A stretch of 64,000 bases of DNA, from positions 1 through 64,000 of the forward strand of contig NZ_JAGTJJ010000049.1 of assembly GCF_028435365.1 (NCBI RefSeq), written 5' to 3'. The notes beneath the pieces are model-generated. The model was not told where the DNA came from. It did no database searches and was given only the letters and a program-made list of their open reading frames with translations. A program made the translations under genes and the position numbers. This document shows, in pieces, positions 44,979 to 54,450 of the stretch (position 1 is the first letter of the stretch; every line of letters begins with the position of its first letter). The stretch is from Polyangium jinanense. Its GTDB lineage: Bacteria > Myxococcota > Polyangia > Polyangiales > Polyangiaceae.

Positions 44979-47077
44979 GGCCGACCTCCGTATCCGACGA
45001 CCCGCACGAGAAGCCGATCCCGCTCGAGCTTGAGGCCCGCGTCCGAGGTCTTGCCCTCACCGCCGTCGAGCTGACCGAGAAGCACCGGCACGTCCTCGGG
45101 GAACCAGTCCACGAGCCCGCCCGAGCTGCCCTCGACGGCGAGCCACGCCTCGCCGAGCCCGGGCGCGTCGGCGTTGATCAAGGTGCCCAGGTAGTGCCCG
45201 GCGAGCGGATGAAGATCCAACGATCCCGCGCGCCGCGTGCCGCCGATCTGCCGGACCCAGGTCGTCCCTTGGGGCGACGCCTTCACGTCCTTGCCCGCGC
45301 TCGCGAGCACCCGCTCGCCGTCCTTGATCATCGGGAAATACCGCGGCTCTAGGCCCGGCAAGACGAGCACCGCGGCCCGCAGATCGTGGCCGCTCCGGTT
45401 CGTCACGGCCGTGTCCTTCTCGCCCTCGCGCACGATCGAGATCCCCTCGCCGACATCGGCGAACCCGTCCTCGCGGACGACCACGGTTTGCCAGGGCAAG
45501 AGCGCGAGATCGACGAGGCGCGCGCCGTCGCGATCGACGAGCATGTGATCGTCGATCGTCGCGGGCGCGGCCACGACCGCGGTGGTGACCACGCTCGACC
45601 CGTCACTCGTGCGAACGGTGAGATCCTTCGACCGTGGCGTGAAGAAGCCACGCCACCGCCGCGCCGTGCCCTTCGTCATGCCCGCGCCAGCCTCGACGAG
45701 CGTGAGGTGGCGCGACCGGCCCGAGAGGCCCTTCGCGGCGAGGCCGATGAGCACGACCGCGAAGAACGCGATCGCCGAGAGGATCGGCAGCCACACGAGC
45801 GCGCGCAGGGGTTTGCCCTTGCTCCCGTGCATCGTGAAGTTCACCGGTCCCGCGAGGACCGCGTAGACGATGAGCAGGAGCGCGGCGACCGCGATCCCCC
45901 AGCGCGAGCTCTCGTTCGGATCGAGCTCCTGCCGCACGCGATCGAGATCCACGGTGCCGGGCGAGCCGCCCTGGCGGTAGACGATCGAACTCTTCCGATC
46001 GAAGGCCCTGCGCGTGAGATCGAGCACGCGCGCCTGTGCCCAAGGGTCGTCGACCGCGGGCTTGCGCGTGGGATCAAAGGCGAGCAGGTGAAACTCGCCG
46101 AGTCCGTACGTCGCCGAGGCCCCGTAGCGGCTCCCGTGCAGGTTGCCGCCGGAGAAGCCGGCGAGCGTCTTTGCGACCTCCTCGTTCGCCGCTTCGGCGA
46201 AGGGGATCGACTTCGTGGCGTTCGAGGGCGCCGAAGGCAGGACGAGCTCCCGCAGCGTCTCGGAGTGCACCGATGTCTGCGCGATCTCGCCGCCCGCGAA
46301 CGCGGCGAGGAGGGGGCTCCGGAGGTCCTCGGGGCGCGCGAGCGCGACCGCGAGCGTGCCACCGGCGAGGACGTATCCGCTCAGCGCTTCGAGCTCGGCC
46401 GCGCCGATCTTCACGAGCGTGTCCGAGCGCAGGAGCACGGCGGACGCGGGCGCGTAGAGCGCGGCGCGATCGGGCAGGATCGGATCTCCCGTCACCGGAT
46501 CGAAGCGCGGCGCGCCCACCTTGAGCTGCGGCCCCGTGCCGTACGCGCCGTAGCCGCCCCACGGCGAGAACAGCGGCGAGATCGAGGCGTCATGGAGCGC
46601 GCCTTTGAGCCGCGACGTCTCGCTCACGTCGAGCAGGAAGACCTCCTGCATGTTCGTCACGGCCGCCGTGTGGCTGCCGAGCACCACGCCCGCGTCGTCC
46701 CGTGCGACGACGTTGGTCTCGCCGTACACGGCTCCATGCGTCGGCAGCCGGACGACCACGCTCGTCCCCGCGCCGACGACGAACGGCGCCGTCGCGCGAA
46801 AGCGCATCTGGTCCGAGTGCAGCCGGCTCAGAACCTCGACCTCGCCGCGCAGCGGCTTCGCCTCGTTGTTCTGCACCCGCACGAGGAACCCGCTCCAGCC
46901 CGCGGGCGTCGGCGAGGTCGAGCCGAGCAGCGGCGCGACCTCGAAGGACACGTTCGCACGCCCCGGCGGGGGCACCTCCGCGATGGACGTCGCGGCGCTC
47001 GTCTGCGCGGGCTCGGCGTGCGTCGCGACCGGCGCGAGCGCGAGGATCGGGACCAGAGAGAGCGCGCGGAGCCTCAT
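44975..47077 (-). CDS. secreted/membrane hypothetical protein of the MoxR-ABC operon
   Basis: 700 residues. A signal peptide (cleavage near ATHAEPA) is followed by beta-rich extracytoplasmic regions (ANVSFEVAPLLGSTSP), two membrane segments near 395-412 and 425-450, and a further beta domain. No enzymatic motif is visible. It sits between MoxR and the ABC genes with 4-base overlaps on both sides, so it is likely a dedicated part of that machine. A family name is not apparent to me. Confidence 0.75.
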   Translation of the reverse strand: MRLRALSLVPILALAPVATHAEPAQTSAATSIAEVPPPGRANVSFEVAPLLGSTSPTPAGWSGFLVRVQNNEAKPLRGEVEVLSRLHSDQMRFRATAPFVVGAGTSVVVRLPTHGAVYGETNVVARDDAGVVLGSHTAAVTNMQEVFLLDVSETSRLKGALHDASISPLFSPWGGYGAYGTGPQLKVGAPRFDPVTGDPILPDRAALYAPASAVLLRSDTLVKIGAAELEALSGYVLAGGTLAVALARPEDLRSPLLAAFAGGEIAQTSVHSETLRELVLPSAPSNATKSIPFAEAANEEVAKTLAGFSGGNLHGSRYGASATYGLGEFHLLAFDPTRKPAVDDPWAQARVLDLTRRAFDRKSSIVYRQGGSPGTVDLDRVRQELDPNESSRWGIAVAALLLIVYAVLAGPVNFTMHGSKGKPLRALVWLPILSAIAFFAVVLIGLAAKGLSGRSRHLTLVEAGAGMTKGTARRWRGFFTPRSKDLTVRTSDGSSVVTTAVVAAPATIDDHMLVDRDGARLVDLALLPWQTVVVREDGFADVGEGISIVREGEKDTAVTNRSGHDLRAAVLVLPGLEPRYFPMIKDGERVLASAGKDVKASPQGTTWVRQIGGTRRAGSLDLHPLAGHYLGTLINADAPGLGEAWLAVEGSSGGLVDWFPEDVPVLLGQLDGGEGKTSDAGLKLERDRLLVRVVGYGGRP

Positions 47078-48099
47078 CGACGGATCGCCTGCTCCACGTT
47101 CTCCGGCCGGGCGGGCACGCTCTCGACAAGCGCGTCGACCACCTGATCGGTCGTGACCCCATCGGCCTCGCCCTCGAAGGATCGGATCAGGCGGTGGCGC
47201 AGGACGGGCTTGGCAACGCGCTGCACATCGCCGAACGACACGTGCGCGCGCCCTTCGAGCACGCTCACGGCCTTGGCCGCGAGCACGAGCGACTGCGCGC
47301 CGCGCACGCCCGCGCCGTAGCGGATCGCGCGCCGCACGAGATCGGGCGCGCCTTGTGTCGTGGGATCACTCGCGCGGACGAGGCGCGAGGCGAAGCGCAT
47401 GATCGGCTCGGCCACGGCGACGTCGCGGCACGCCGAGCGGATCGCGAGCACCTCGTCGCGATCGAGCACGCGCGGCGGCGCGTCCTTCGGCTGGCCCGTC
47501 GTGCGCGCGAGGATCTCGGTCATCTCGTCCTCGGTCGGGCTCGGCACCATCACTTTGAGCAGAAATCGATCGAGCTGCGCTTCCGGCAGCGGGTACGTCC
47601 CTTCCATCTCGATCGGGTTCTCCGTGGCGAGCACGAAGAACGGCTCTTCCATCGCGTGCCGCACGCCGCCGATCGTGCACGCGTGCTCCTGCATCGCTTC
47701 GAGCAGCGAGCTCTGCGTCTTTGGCGTCGCGCGGTTGATCTCGTCCGCGAGCACGACCTGGCCGAAGATCGGCCCCTTGTGCAGGGCGAAGTGCCTCGAT
47801 CCGTCGGCCGACGTCACGAGGATGTTCGTGCCCGTCACGTCGCTCGGCATGAGGTCGGGCGTGAACTGGATGCGCGAGAACTTCAGGTCGAGACAGCTCG
47901 CGATCGTGCGCACGAGCAGCGTCTTGCCGAGCCCGGGCGCGCCTTCGAGCAGCACGTGTCCGCCGGCCACGAGGCCCCAGAGCGCCTGCTCCACGACCTC
48001 GCCCTGGCCCACGATCACCTGCCCGATCGCGTCCTTGAGGCGCGCGCTCGCCTCGCGGGCCCGCTCGAGCCTTTTTTGAAAGTCGCCCGTCGTCGTCAT
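47074..48099 (-). CDS. MoxR family AAA+ ATPase
   Basis: 341 residues. Walker A GAPGLGKT, Walker B VVLADEINRATPKTQSSLLEA and sensor-1 ATENP are intact, with the lid VDALVESVPARPENVEQAI. MoxR ATPases act as chaperones with VWA partners to insert cofactors or assemble complexes. Its usual DUF58/VWA partners are not next to it but form a separate operon at 18.8-24.9 kb. Here it precedes a 700-residue secreted protein and ABC genes. Start ATG 48099. Confidence 0.93.
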   Translation of the reverse strand: MTTTGDFQKRLERAREASARLKDAIGQVIVGQGEVVEQALWGLVAGGHVLLEGAPGLGKTLLVRTIASCLDLKFSRIQFTPDLMPSDVTGTNILVTSADGSRHFALHKGPIFGQVVLADEINRATPKTQSSLLEAMQEHACTIGGVRHAMEEPFFVLATENPIEMEGTYPLPEAQLDRFLLKVMVPSPTEDEMTEILARTTGQPKDAPPRVLDRDEVLAIRSACRDVAVAEPIMRFASRLVRASDPTTQGAPDLVRRAIRYGAGVRGAQSLVLAAKAVSVLEGRAHVSFGDVQRVAKPVLRHRLIRSFEGEADGVTTDQVVDALVESVPARPENVEQAIRR

Positions 48100-48129
48100 G
48101 CCAGCGCGCAGCGTACTCGCGCTCTGCCG

Positions 48130-49980
48130 TCACTTGGGCTGGAAATAGCGCCCGACCTGCTCGCGGTACTCCTCGGGCACATCGCTCCGCTCGATCGCCC
48201 CGAGCTCCCCCGCCGCGGCCTGCCCGAGCGCGCCTGTCCCCTGGATGTTCGCCGATTCACCCGCTCGCCCCGAAGTCCGTCCCATGACGAGCCCCGGCAT
48301 GGGCTTGCCCTTGTTGATCGGGCCGGTTGCGCGGGCCTTCATGCCGGGACCGTCGACCACGCCGGTCTGGCCCTTGTGATCGCCCGGCCCGCCGCCCTCG
48401 CTGTGACCGGCGAACGGCTGCCCCTCGTCCTTGCCGCCGGATCCGGGGCTCCCATTGCTGCCGCCGGGCTTCTCGCCGGCCTTGTTCCCGGGCTTGTTCC
48501 CCGGACCTTGCCCCGGCACGGGCACCGGCATCGGCGCGCCGAGTTGCCCCTCGGCTTCGCCCAGGCCCTTCTGCGCGTCGTCCAGCCGCTTCTGCCGCTC
48601 GCCCTCTTCGCTGCCCTCGGGCTCGGGCTCGGCCATCTTCTTGAGCTCCTCGGCGAGCCGCTTCTGGCCCTCCTCGGATTCGAGCTCCTCGGCGAGCTCT
48701 TGCAGTTGCTCCTTGCTCGGCCCCTCGCCCGGCGCCTCTTCGCCGTTCATCTCGGCGGCGCGCTTCTTCATGTTCTCGGCGAGCCGCTTACGCTCCTCGG
48801 GCGTGAGCTTGCCCAGCGCCTCTTCGAGCTTCTCCGCGAGCTTCTGCTGCTCCTTGCCGCCGGCCTTGCCGCTGTCGAGATCCTTCAGCGCTTCCTTCGC
48901 GTCCTCGGACAAGCCCTCGCCGAGGGCCTTGCCGAGCTCCTTCAGCTTCTCGTTCTTCTTGGCCATCTCTTCGAGGCGCTTCTTCTGCTCCTCGAGCGCC
49001 TTCGCCACGTCCGGCGCGTTTTGCTTGCGCGCGGCCTCGGCGGCCTCTTCGAGTGTCTTCTTCGCGCGATCGCGGTCCTCTTTTTCGAGCTTGTTCGCGA
49101 GGTTCTCCATCGCGTCGTCGAACGAGACGAGATCACGATCGCCGAGCGCCTTCGCCGCGTCCTTGAGGTCGGGGTTCTCCGCGAGCTTGCCGAGCGCGCT
49201 CTCCAAGCCCTGACGCTGCTCGCCGTCGCCGAGCGAGAGCCGCTCGGCCGTGATCGCGTCCTTGAGCTTTCCGATCTCGGCCTGCGCCTCGCGCTTCTCC
49301 ATGCCCTCCCGGAGTTTTTCGCGCAGCTTCTTCGCGTCCTCGGCGATCTTGTCGAGGCGCTTCCTCTGGGCGTCGTCGCGCGCGTTCGCGTTCGCGAGGT
49401 CGATGATCTTGTCGAGCCCCTTGATGTCCGCGAGCTTGACCTGCTCGGCGCCCGGCGGCGGCGCGGGCGGCGGCGGGAGCGCGGGCAGCGGGAGCAGCGA
49501 CATGTAGCCGATCGCCGCGAGCCCGAGCGGAATCGCGAGGTGATACGCCCGAACGAACCGCGGGCGCGCATCCTTCGGGTTTGCCTTTTCGAGCACCGTC
49601 GTCGCTTGCGAGAGCACGACCGCGCGCGCCGGATCGTCACGCTCGTCCTCGCGGTCGAGCTCGATCGCCGTGGAGATCGACTCCTTGCCGCCGAGGCGCC
49701 CGTCCAGGTACAGCGCGACGTCTTCATCCCGCCAGCGCCTCCGGCGGGCCACGATCGCGCCGGCCGCCGCGCCGAGCGCGCCGCCCGCGGCCATCCACGG
49801 CCGGAACGCCCCGTGCCGCGTCTGCCAAGCCGCCGCGGCCGCGCCTGCGCCGAGCACGAGGCCGATCGCCGCGCCCGAAAGCATCCGTTCGAGCGCGAGC
49901 CGCCGCCGCACGCGACCGGAAAAACGCCGGAACGCGTCGCGGAAGGAGCGATCCGTGGGGGAAGGCGGGCGCTTGCTCAT
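48130..49980 (-). CDS. DUF4175-like membrane protein with long coiled coil
   Basis: 616 residues. Two or three N-terminal membrane segments (about 34-50, 63-78, 152-170) are followed by a highly charged Lys/Glu/Ala coiled coil (about 195-470: AKKLREKLREGMEKREAQAE and similar), then a Gly/Pro/Ser-rich tail with GQGPGNKPGNKAG and a C-terminal KAN-less tail ending YFQPK. It is the first gene of the MoxR operon and probably spans the inner membrane as a scaffold. I infer the role from neighbours only. Confidence 0.72.
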   Translation of the reverse strand: MSKRPPSPTDRSFRDAFRRFSGRVRRRLALERMLSGAAIGLVLGAGAAAAAWQTRHGAFRPWMAAGGALGAAAGAIVARRRRWRDEDVALYLDGRLGGKESISTAIELDREDERDDPARAVVLSQATTVLEKANPKDARPRFVRAYHLAIPLGLAAIGYMSLLPLPALPPPPAPPPGAEQVKLADIKGLDKIIDLANANARDDAQRKRLDKIAEDAKKLREKLREGMEKREAQAEIGKLKDAITAERLSLGDGEQRQGLESALGKLAENPDLKDAAKALGDRDLVSFDDAMENLANKLEKEDRDRAKKTLEEAAEAARKQNAPDVAKALEEQKKRLEEMAKKNEKLKELGKALGEGLSEDAKEALKDLDSGKAGGKEQQKLAEKLEEALGKLTPEERKRLAENMKKRAAEMNGEEAPGEGPSKEQLQELAEELESEEGQKRLAEELKKMAEPEPEGSEEGERQKRLDDAQKGLGEAEGQLGAPMPVPVPGQGPGNKPGNKAGEKPGGSNGSPGSGGKDEGQPFAGHSEGGGPGDHKGQTGVVDGPGMKARATGPINKGKPMPGLVMGRTSGRAGESANIQGTGALGQAAAGELGAIERSDVPEEYREQVGRYFQPK

Positions 49981-50052
49981 GGCAGCTTACTTTTACCTTT
50001 TGCCAGGCCGCGGCGCCACGGCAGCGAGGCTCATGCCACGGTGTTCGGGCGC

Positions 50053-50787
50053 TCAGCCCGTTCCGCCTTGTCCCTTCGGGGGCTCTTCTCCGCCAGTCTT
50101 CCTTTTGGCGCGCCGCGCGGAGAGCTCGTCGAAGAGCCCGAACACCCGGCTTTCGAGGTCGCGCGGCAGGCTCGCGTGGAGCTCGATTTCGTCGCGCGCG
50201 GCTTCGCGGAACCGATGGAGGAGCTTGATCGTCGATTTGCGGAGCTGGTTGTTCTTCCCGTCGTTCTGGGCGTCCGCCTCCGCGGAAGCGCGCGCGGAGA
50301 GGAGCTTTCCGATCGTATCGCCCGCGCCGACGAACCCTGTGGCCCAGTCATGGAGCGTCTTGCCATCCGGCAGCGGGAGCGATTGCAGATCGGGCTCGAG
50401 GTCGGCGAGCTTGGGTCGGTTCTTTTTCGCGGCGGCGGCTTCTTCGGCATAAGAATCGGCGAGGAGGCTGCGTCTCGGCAGCAATGCCTCGCGGATGCGC
50501 CTGGCGGCGGCGCGGGTCGCCTCGGAGACGTCGGGCGCGTGGAGGAGGGCCTCGGTATAATCCCAGAGGGCGCCGCCGAAGCCGTCGTGAAGGGAATCGG
50601 CCTCGGCGAGCTCGTCGGCGAGCGCGCGGCCCGCGAGGGCCGGCGCGAGGGCCTCGATGGCGGCATATTGGATCAGGATCTGAGGGAGGTAGACCTGGCT
50701 GCAAACGAGCAGCGTGAGGTTCGGCTTGCGGTCGGTGAGGAGATCGCGCAGGCCGATATCGAGGTCGCCGAGGGTCAGGTTTCGCAT
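50053..50787 (-). CDS. conserved hypothetical helical protein
   Basis: 244 residues, mainly alpha-helical, starting MRNLTLGDLDIGLRDLLTD. The motifs LHDGFGGALWDYTEALL, KTLHDWATGFV and LPRDLESRVFGLFDELS are of a type I associate with a multicopy, uncharacterised family in Polyangiales. It lacks a signal peptide and catalytic motifs. The frame stays open upstream to 50955, but the extension overlaps the repeat-bearing intergenic DNA. Start ATG 50787 has no strong Shine-Dalgarno. Confidence 0.6.
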   Translation of the reverse strand: MRNLTLGDLDIGLRDLLTDRKPNLTLLVCSQVYLPQILIQYAAIEALAPALAGRALADELAEADSLHDGFGGALWDYTEALLHAPDVSEATRAAARRIREALLPRRSLLADSYAEEAAAAKKNRPKLADLEPDLQSLPLPDGKTLHDWATGFVGAGDTIGKLLSARASAEADAQNDGKNNQLRKSTIKLLHRFREAARDEIELHASLPRDLESRVFGLFDELSARRAKRKTGGEEPPKGQGGTG

Positions 50788-51124
50788 GAGGAGCGCAGGA
50801 TCGGGTCGGGAGGTCGGAGCCGTCAAGGGATATGAGCGGGAGCACATCGGAAGGGTGCCTGTCGGTGATGGGCGAGGACGCGCTCGGGGGGTTGGGGCCG
50901 CGTGGGGTTCATCGGGGAGGAGGGGGACGGCGGGGGAAGAGGCCACGCGGGTCATCCGGCATGAGGGGCGCGAGGGGTTCGGGGGGCATGCGGGTCATCC
51001 GGCATGAGGGGCGCGAGGGGTTTGGGGGGCCTTGGGGTCATGGGTGAGGACGAGGGCGAGGGGTGGACGGGCCTTTCGTGCTCTGCTGTGTGATTCTTCC
51101 AACCGATCCTGCGGCTCTGTTCCT
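50788..51124. other. intergenic region with a 43-bp direct repeat
   Basis: 337 bases, very G-rich on the + strand. Two near-identical 43-base copies lie at 50947-50989 and 50990-51032; the core of each includes GGTCATCCGGCATGAGG. No hairpin terminator for the upstream operon or clear promoter is visible. No gene is supported. Confidence 0.5.
50947..51032. repeat. two tandem 43-bp direct repeats
   Basis: Copy 1 is 50947-50989 and copy 2 is 50990-51032. They differ at only a few positions near the 3' end. The unit length is not a multiple of three, and no coding frame is convincing. Confidence 0.85.
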
Positions 51125-52276
51125 CTACCTCCGGATCCCCAGCAGATTCAGCGCATCTGCCCAGAGTTGCCAGAGCGTGCGGTAAGGGTGGGTCGCGAGG
51201 AGGACGCCCCCATTCGGCAGCCTGCGGACGTGATAAGGCGCATGGTGCTTGAGGAACTGCACGTGCGTCCCGTCGGGCCAATAAATCTCGCTCGTAGCCC
51301 CGCCTTTTTCTTTGGCTTCGGTCATCGCGCGCGCAATGGCTTCCGCGTCGCGCCAGTCCTGATCGGGGACCGCTGAAGCCTCCAGCGCTTCCAGGAGCAC
51401 GACCGGCGGCAGCTGGAGCGCCGCGAGGACCTCTTCGCGGCTCAGCTCAACGTCCGTCGGCAGCCTCTTCCGCGCCCCGCGACGAACTGCCCCCGGATGC
51501 AGGGGCCAACCGAGCTTCGTGTTCGTCGCTTCCATGTCTAGGACGATATGCTCGCCCCGATGCTTGGCGTTGGTCGCGATGCCGATGCGCGTCCCCTTAG
51601 GCGTCGCCTCGATGCGCGCCGCGAGCGCATCCATGGGGAGCCCCGCGATGTACTCGATTCGTTCACCTTCATGGATGTACATCCACGAAAGCACGAGATC
51701 ACGGGCAACGTTACCATCGAGGTGGTACGTCCCAGCGATCTCCAGGGGGGCATACCAGCGTCCGGAGGAGATGCACCCGGTTGTCACGCGTTTGCTCTCG
51801 TCCGGCGAGCACACGCAGAGGAGGGCGTGTTCGCACATCCGTTGATGGTACATGGCGACGTACGCGGCCTCGGCAGCCGGCGAACGCTCCCCGTCTGGGA
51901 GGACGAACTCGAAGCAACGCATCTCTTCGGGGGATGGGAAATCTTGCCAGTCTCCACCCAGGAGCACCTCGGGTTTCCACCTCCCGACGTTGTAGTCAAC
52001 CCCGTGACACTGCATGCGCAGCCAAAACTGCTCGCCCGACGCGCCGCGCCCCGTACCCCACAGCAACGCTGCCGATTTTCGAGTGAACTTCTCCCGAAGG
52101 ATCTCCACGACCTCCGCTACAGGGACATCATCCCAGCCGGTCCAGCGGGGACGACCTGGCGTCGGTGGCTCCGGGCGGCAATACGCATCCGCCCCCATGA
52201 GCGCAAGGACTGCCGCAATGAAGGCGTCCACCTTGGCAGACTCCTCGCACCATGCGTGAAACGCCACCTCGCTCAT
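51125..52276 (-). CDS. putative cytosolic immunity protein of a polymorphic toxin (inferred)
   Basis: 383 residues with no signal peptide or membrane segment, several Cys and His residues (MYHQRMCEHALLCVC) and a C-terminal WPDGTHVQFLKHHAPYHV segment. I do not recognise the family. It starts inside the stop of the toxin-like gene (4-base ATGA overlap), is the last gene of the operon, and shares that gene's low-GC C-terminal composition: a sample of 60 bases at 51661-51720 has only 30 G/C. Position, overlap and composition point to an immunity or partner role; the assignment is inference. Confidence 0.55.
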   Translation of the reverse strand: MSEVAFHAWCEESAKVDAFIAAVLALMGADAYCRPEPPTPGRPRWTGWDDVPVAEVVEILREKFTRKSAALLWGTGRGASGEQFWLRMQCHGVDYNVGRWKPEVLLGGDWQDFPSPEEMRCFEFVLPDGERSPAAEAAYVAMYHQRMCEHALLCVCSPDESKRVTTGCISSGRWYAPLEIAGTYHLDGNVARDLVLSWMYIHEGERIEYIAGLPMDALAARIEATPKGTRIGIATNAKHRGEHIVLDMEATNTKLGWPLHPGAVRRGARKRLPTDVELSREEVLAALQLPPVVLLEALEASAVPDQDWRDAEAIARAMTEAKEKGGATSEIYWPDGTHVQFLKHHAPYHVRRLPNGGVLLATHPYRTLWQLWADALNLLGIRR

Positions 52277-54450
52277 ATCTCCACCACTCGAACGAAGAGG
52301 TTCGGCCTGCCGGGCATGGTGACGGTCTGCCCGTCACCATTCCGCAAGTAGCCATCCTTCACACTGAAGTTATCCTTGAGCTTCGCGCCTGATGGCTTGA
52401 TGATCTGGACCCGTTCCACGTCGTGAGCCAAGTTGTACTCCGACACCTTCTTCATGGCGTTCTCCAACTGATCAACGGCGTGTTTCGCGTCCACCGCACC
52501 GTCCACGGATACGACCCCTTTAGCCTCGCTCAACACCAGCCTTTTTTCTTTGGTCACCGACACGAAGTCTGGGGCCAGCCCGTCTTTGCTATAAGGCTTG
52601 GAGTTCTTCGGGATCTTCAGTACGTCTCGCACCCCATCGTCCCCCACGCCTAGCATCTGGTGTCCCTTGTCCTTCATCAAGTAGAGACCGGCCTTCTTCT
52701 CAAAGTCGTTGATCAGACCGGTCGACACGGAACCCCGCGTCGCGAGGTTCTTGTACTCGTTGATCTTACTCGCCCGGAGCGCCTGGGCAAACTCCTCCCC
52801 GAGGTTCAGCACGCCAGCCGCGACAATCTTCGCCCCCGGCTTGACCCCGGCCGCCTTGATCCCCGCCCAAGCCTTCGTGATCTGCCCGAACCCGAACCCC
52901 ACCCCCGAGAAGATCCGCTCCTCCGTGGACAGATCCTTCCCCCCGGGCAAACAGAACAACTTGCCCGTCACCGCCTCGCAGAGGTCGAGCGCCGGCCCCG
53001 CATACGGCACGAACCCAATCGCAATCCGCGACGATGCATGCACCAGCGTCTGCATCACCTCCGCATACGCCGCCGCCCCTTCCTCGACGAACGACATCGC
53101 CCCCGCGAATGCCCGCACCGTCTCGATGAAGGAACCCTGCTCCGGCCCGAGCACGATCGCCTCCCACACATTGAGGCTCTCCTTCATCTGCTCCGCCATG
53201 TCGGCGAAAGCATTCTTCAAGACGCCATCCACCTGCGCCCGGACATCCGCGGGGATCGGCGAATCCAGAAACCAATCCGACGCATCCATGTACTGCCGCA
53301 CGAAATCCGTGACGCGGATCTGCGCCTGCAAGAACGCGCTCGTCTCCGCCTGGGAAACACTCACCCGCGCGGCCAACGCCTTCTCGATCGCCGCCGTATT
53401 CGACCGCCACGCCCGCACGTTCGTCACGAAGTCCCCGCGCAGGATCACCTTGCCGCCCTGCACATCCTGCGACAGCGCCTCGATCACCGCATCCGCATAC
53501 GCCGCATAAGGATCCTTCCCCGGCTCGAACGCCCCCGCCGAGCCCGAGACGTCGGGCACCTCGACCCACGGCACCTCCGACGACGTCAGCGAATACTCGA
53601 ACGGATCGTCCGGCGAAAACCCGGCCGCCCGCGCCTCCCCCGTCACCAGATCCGCCACCGCGTCCGCCTGCGCGCCGAAATGTTCGAGCAGGCTCGCGAG
53701 CTCGTCTTTCAAATCCTGAACGCTCTTCTTCAGATCGGCGAGAAGCTGCTCCAGCGCGGCCCGCGTAGCCTCGTCGACAACGTCTCCATACCGCTCCAGA
53801 ATCGCGTCGAGATCCACCTCGCTGATCTCGTCGAGCGGCCGGGACACGAGGTCGTGCAGCTCCGTATCGAGCTGCTGGAGTAGGTCGAGCCGCTCCGCGA
53901 GGTTCGCGGCCTCGGATGCGTGCTCGATGAGCCATTTCCGCTCGGCCGCGATCTCGACCTCCAGGTTCGCGATGTCTCGCGCGAGGGGCGGATTGATCTC
54001 CGAAAGCGAGAGACCGACCTGCGTACTGCCGCTGAAGGCCGTCCCGTCACGCCGGATGTTGAACAGCGGCTTTTGGATCCCGAGCGGGATTGAGACGAGG
54101 GTCACGAAGTTCTGCTGGTGAACGCAGGTATCGTTGCCCATGGCGTTCTGGGTGCCGAAGGTGAATTCGTTCGTGCCCATGCGGAGGAGCACGGAGTCGA
54201 ACGGGGCCTCCGCCACGTTGCTCTTCGGGCCGTTCGGAATCGAAACGTAGGCCCCCGGAACCTCGAAGGTCGCGAGCGGCATCCGGTTCGCGTGGAAATA
54301 GGCACCGCCGGGGACGTTGAGCCGAGCATCCTCGCAAGAGTTGCTCTCCTGGAGCATCTCCCAGTGAACGCTGTACGGCGTCTCCGCCCGCGCATGCGCA
54401 GGCACGAGCAGCACGAACACCACGATCCAGAAAATAAGCAAACGGTTCAT
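52273..54450 (-). CDS. polymorphic toxin with PD-(D/E)XK-like C-terminal domain
   Basis: 725 residues. A signal peptide (1-22, ending HARA) is followed by a Cys-containing N-terminal domain, a long coiled coil (about 155-270), a helical middle domain, and a pretoxin-like hydrophobic segment at 474-561 (GFVPYAGPALDLCEAVTGK). The C-terminal domain (562-725) has a PD-(D/E)XK-like core: P627-D628 in APDFVSVT and E642-A-K644 in LVLSEAKG. The GC content of this last domain (about 53-57% in sampled blocks) is well below that of the middle of the gene (62-77%), as expected for an exchanged toxin cassette. A nuclease activity is an inference. It overlaps both neighbours by 4 bases. Confidence 0.7.
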   Translation of the reverse strand: MNRLLIFWIVVFVLLVPAHARAETPYSVHWEMLQESNSCEDARLNVPGGAYFHANRMPLATFEVPGAYVSIPNGPKSNVAEAPFDSVLLRMGTNEFTFGTQNAMGNDTCVHQQNFVTLVSIPLGIQKPLFNIRRDGTAFSGSTQVGLSLSEINPPLARDIANLEVEIAAERKWLIEHASEAANLAERLDLLQQLDTELHDLVSRPLDEISEVDLDAILERYGDVVDEATRAALEQLLADLKKSVQDLKDELASLLEHFGAQADAVADLVTGEARAAGFSPDDPFEYSLTSSEVPWVEVPDVSGSAGAFEPGKDPYAAYADAVIEALSQDVQGGKVILRGDFVTNVRAWRSNTAAIEKALAARVSVSQAETSAFLQAQIRVTDFVRQYMDASDWFLDSPIPADVRAQVDGVLKNAFADMAEQMKESLNVWEAIVLGPEQGSFIETVRAFAGAMSFVEEGAAAYAEVMQTLVHASSRIAIGFVPYAGPALDLCEAVTGKLFCLPGGKDLSTEERIFSGVGFGFGQITKAWAGIKAAGVKPGAKIVAAGVLNLGEEFAQALRASKINEYKNLATRGSVSTGLINDFEKKAGLYLMKDKGHQMLGVGDDGVRDVLKIPKNSKPYSKDGLAPDFVSVTKEKRLVLSEAKGVVSVDGAVDAKHAVDQLENAMKKVSEYNLAHDVERVQIIKPSGAKLKDNFSVKDGYLRNGDGQTVTMPGRPNLFVRVVEI

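Noticed and set aside
46702..50835. 1377-codon + strand frame across the MoxR operon
   Set aside because: It lies antisense to several genes with strong motifs and overlapping start/stop signals; its composition is low-complexity Arg/Leu/Glu.
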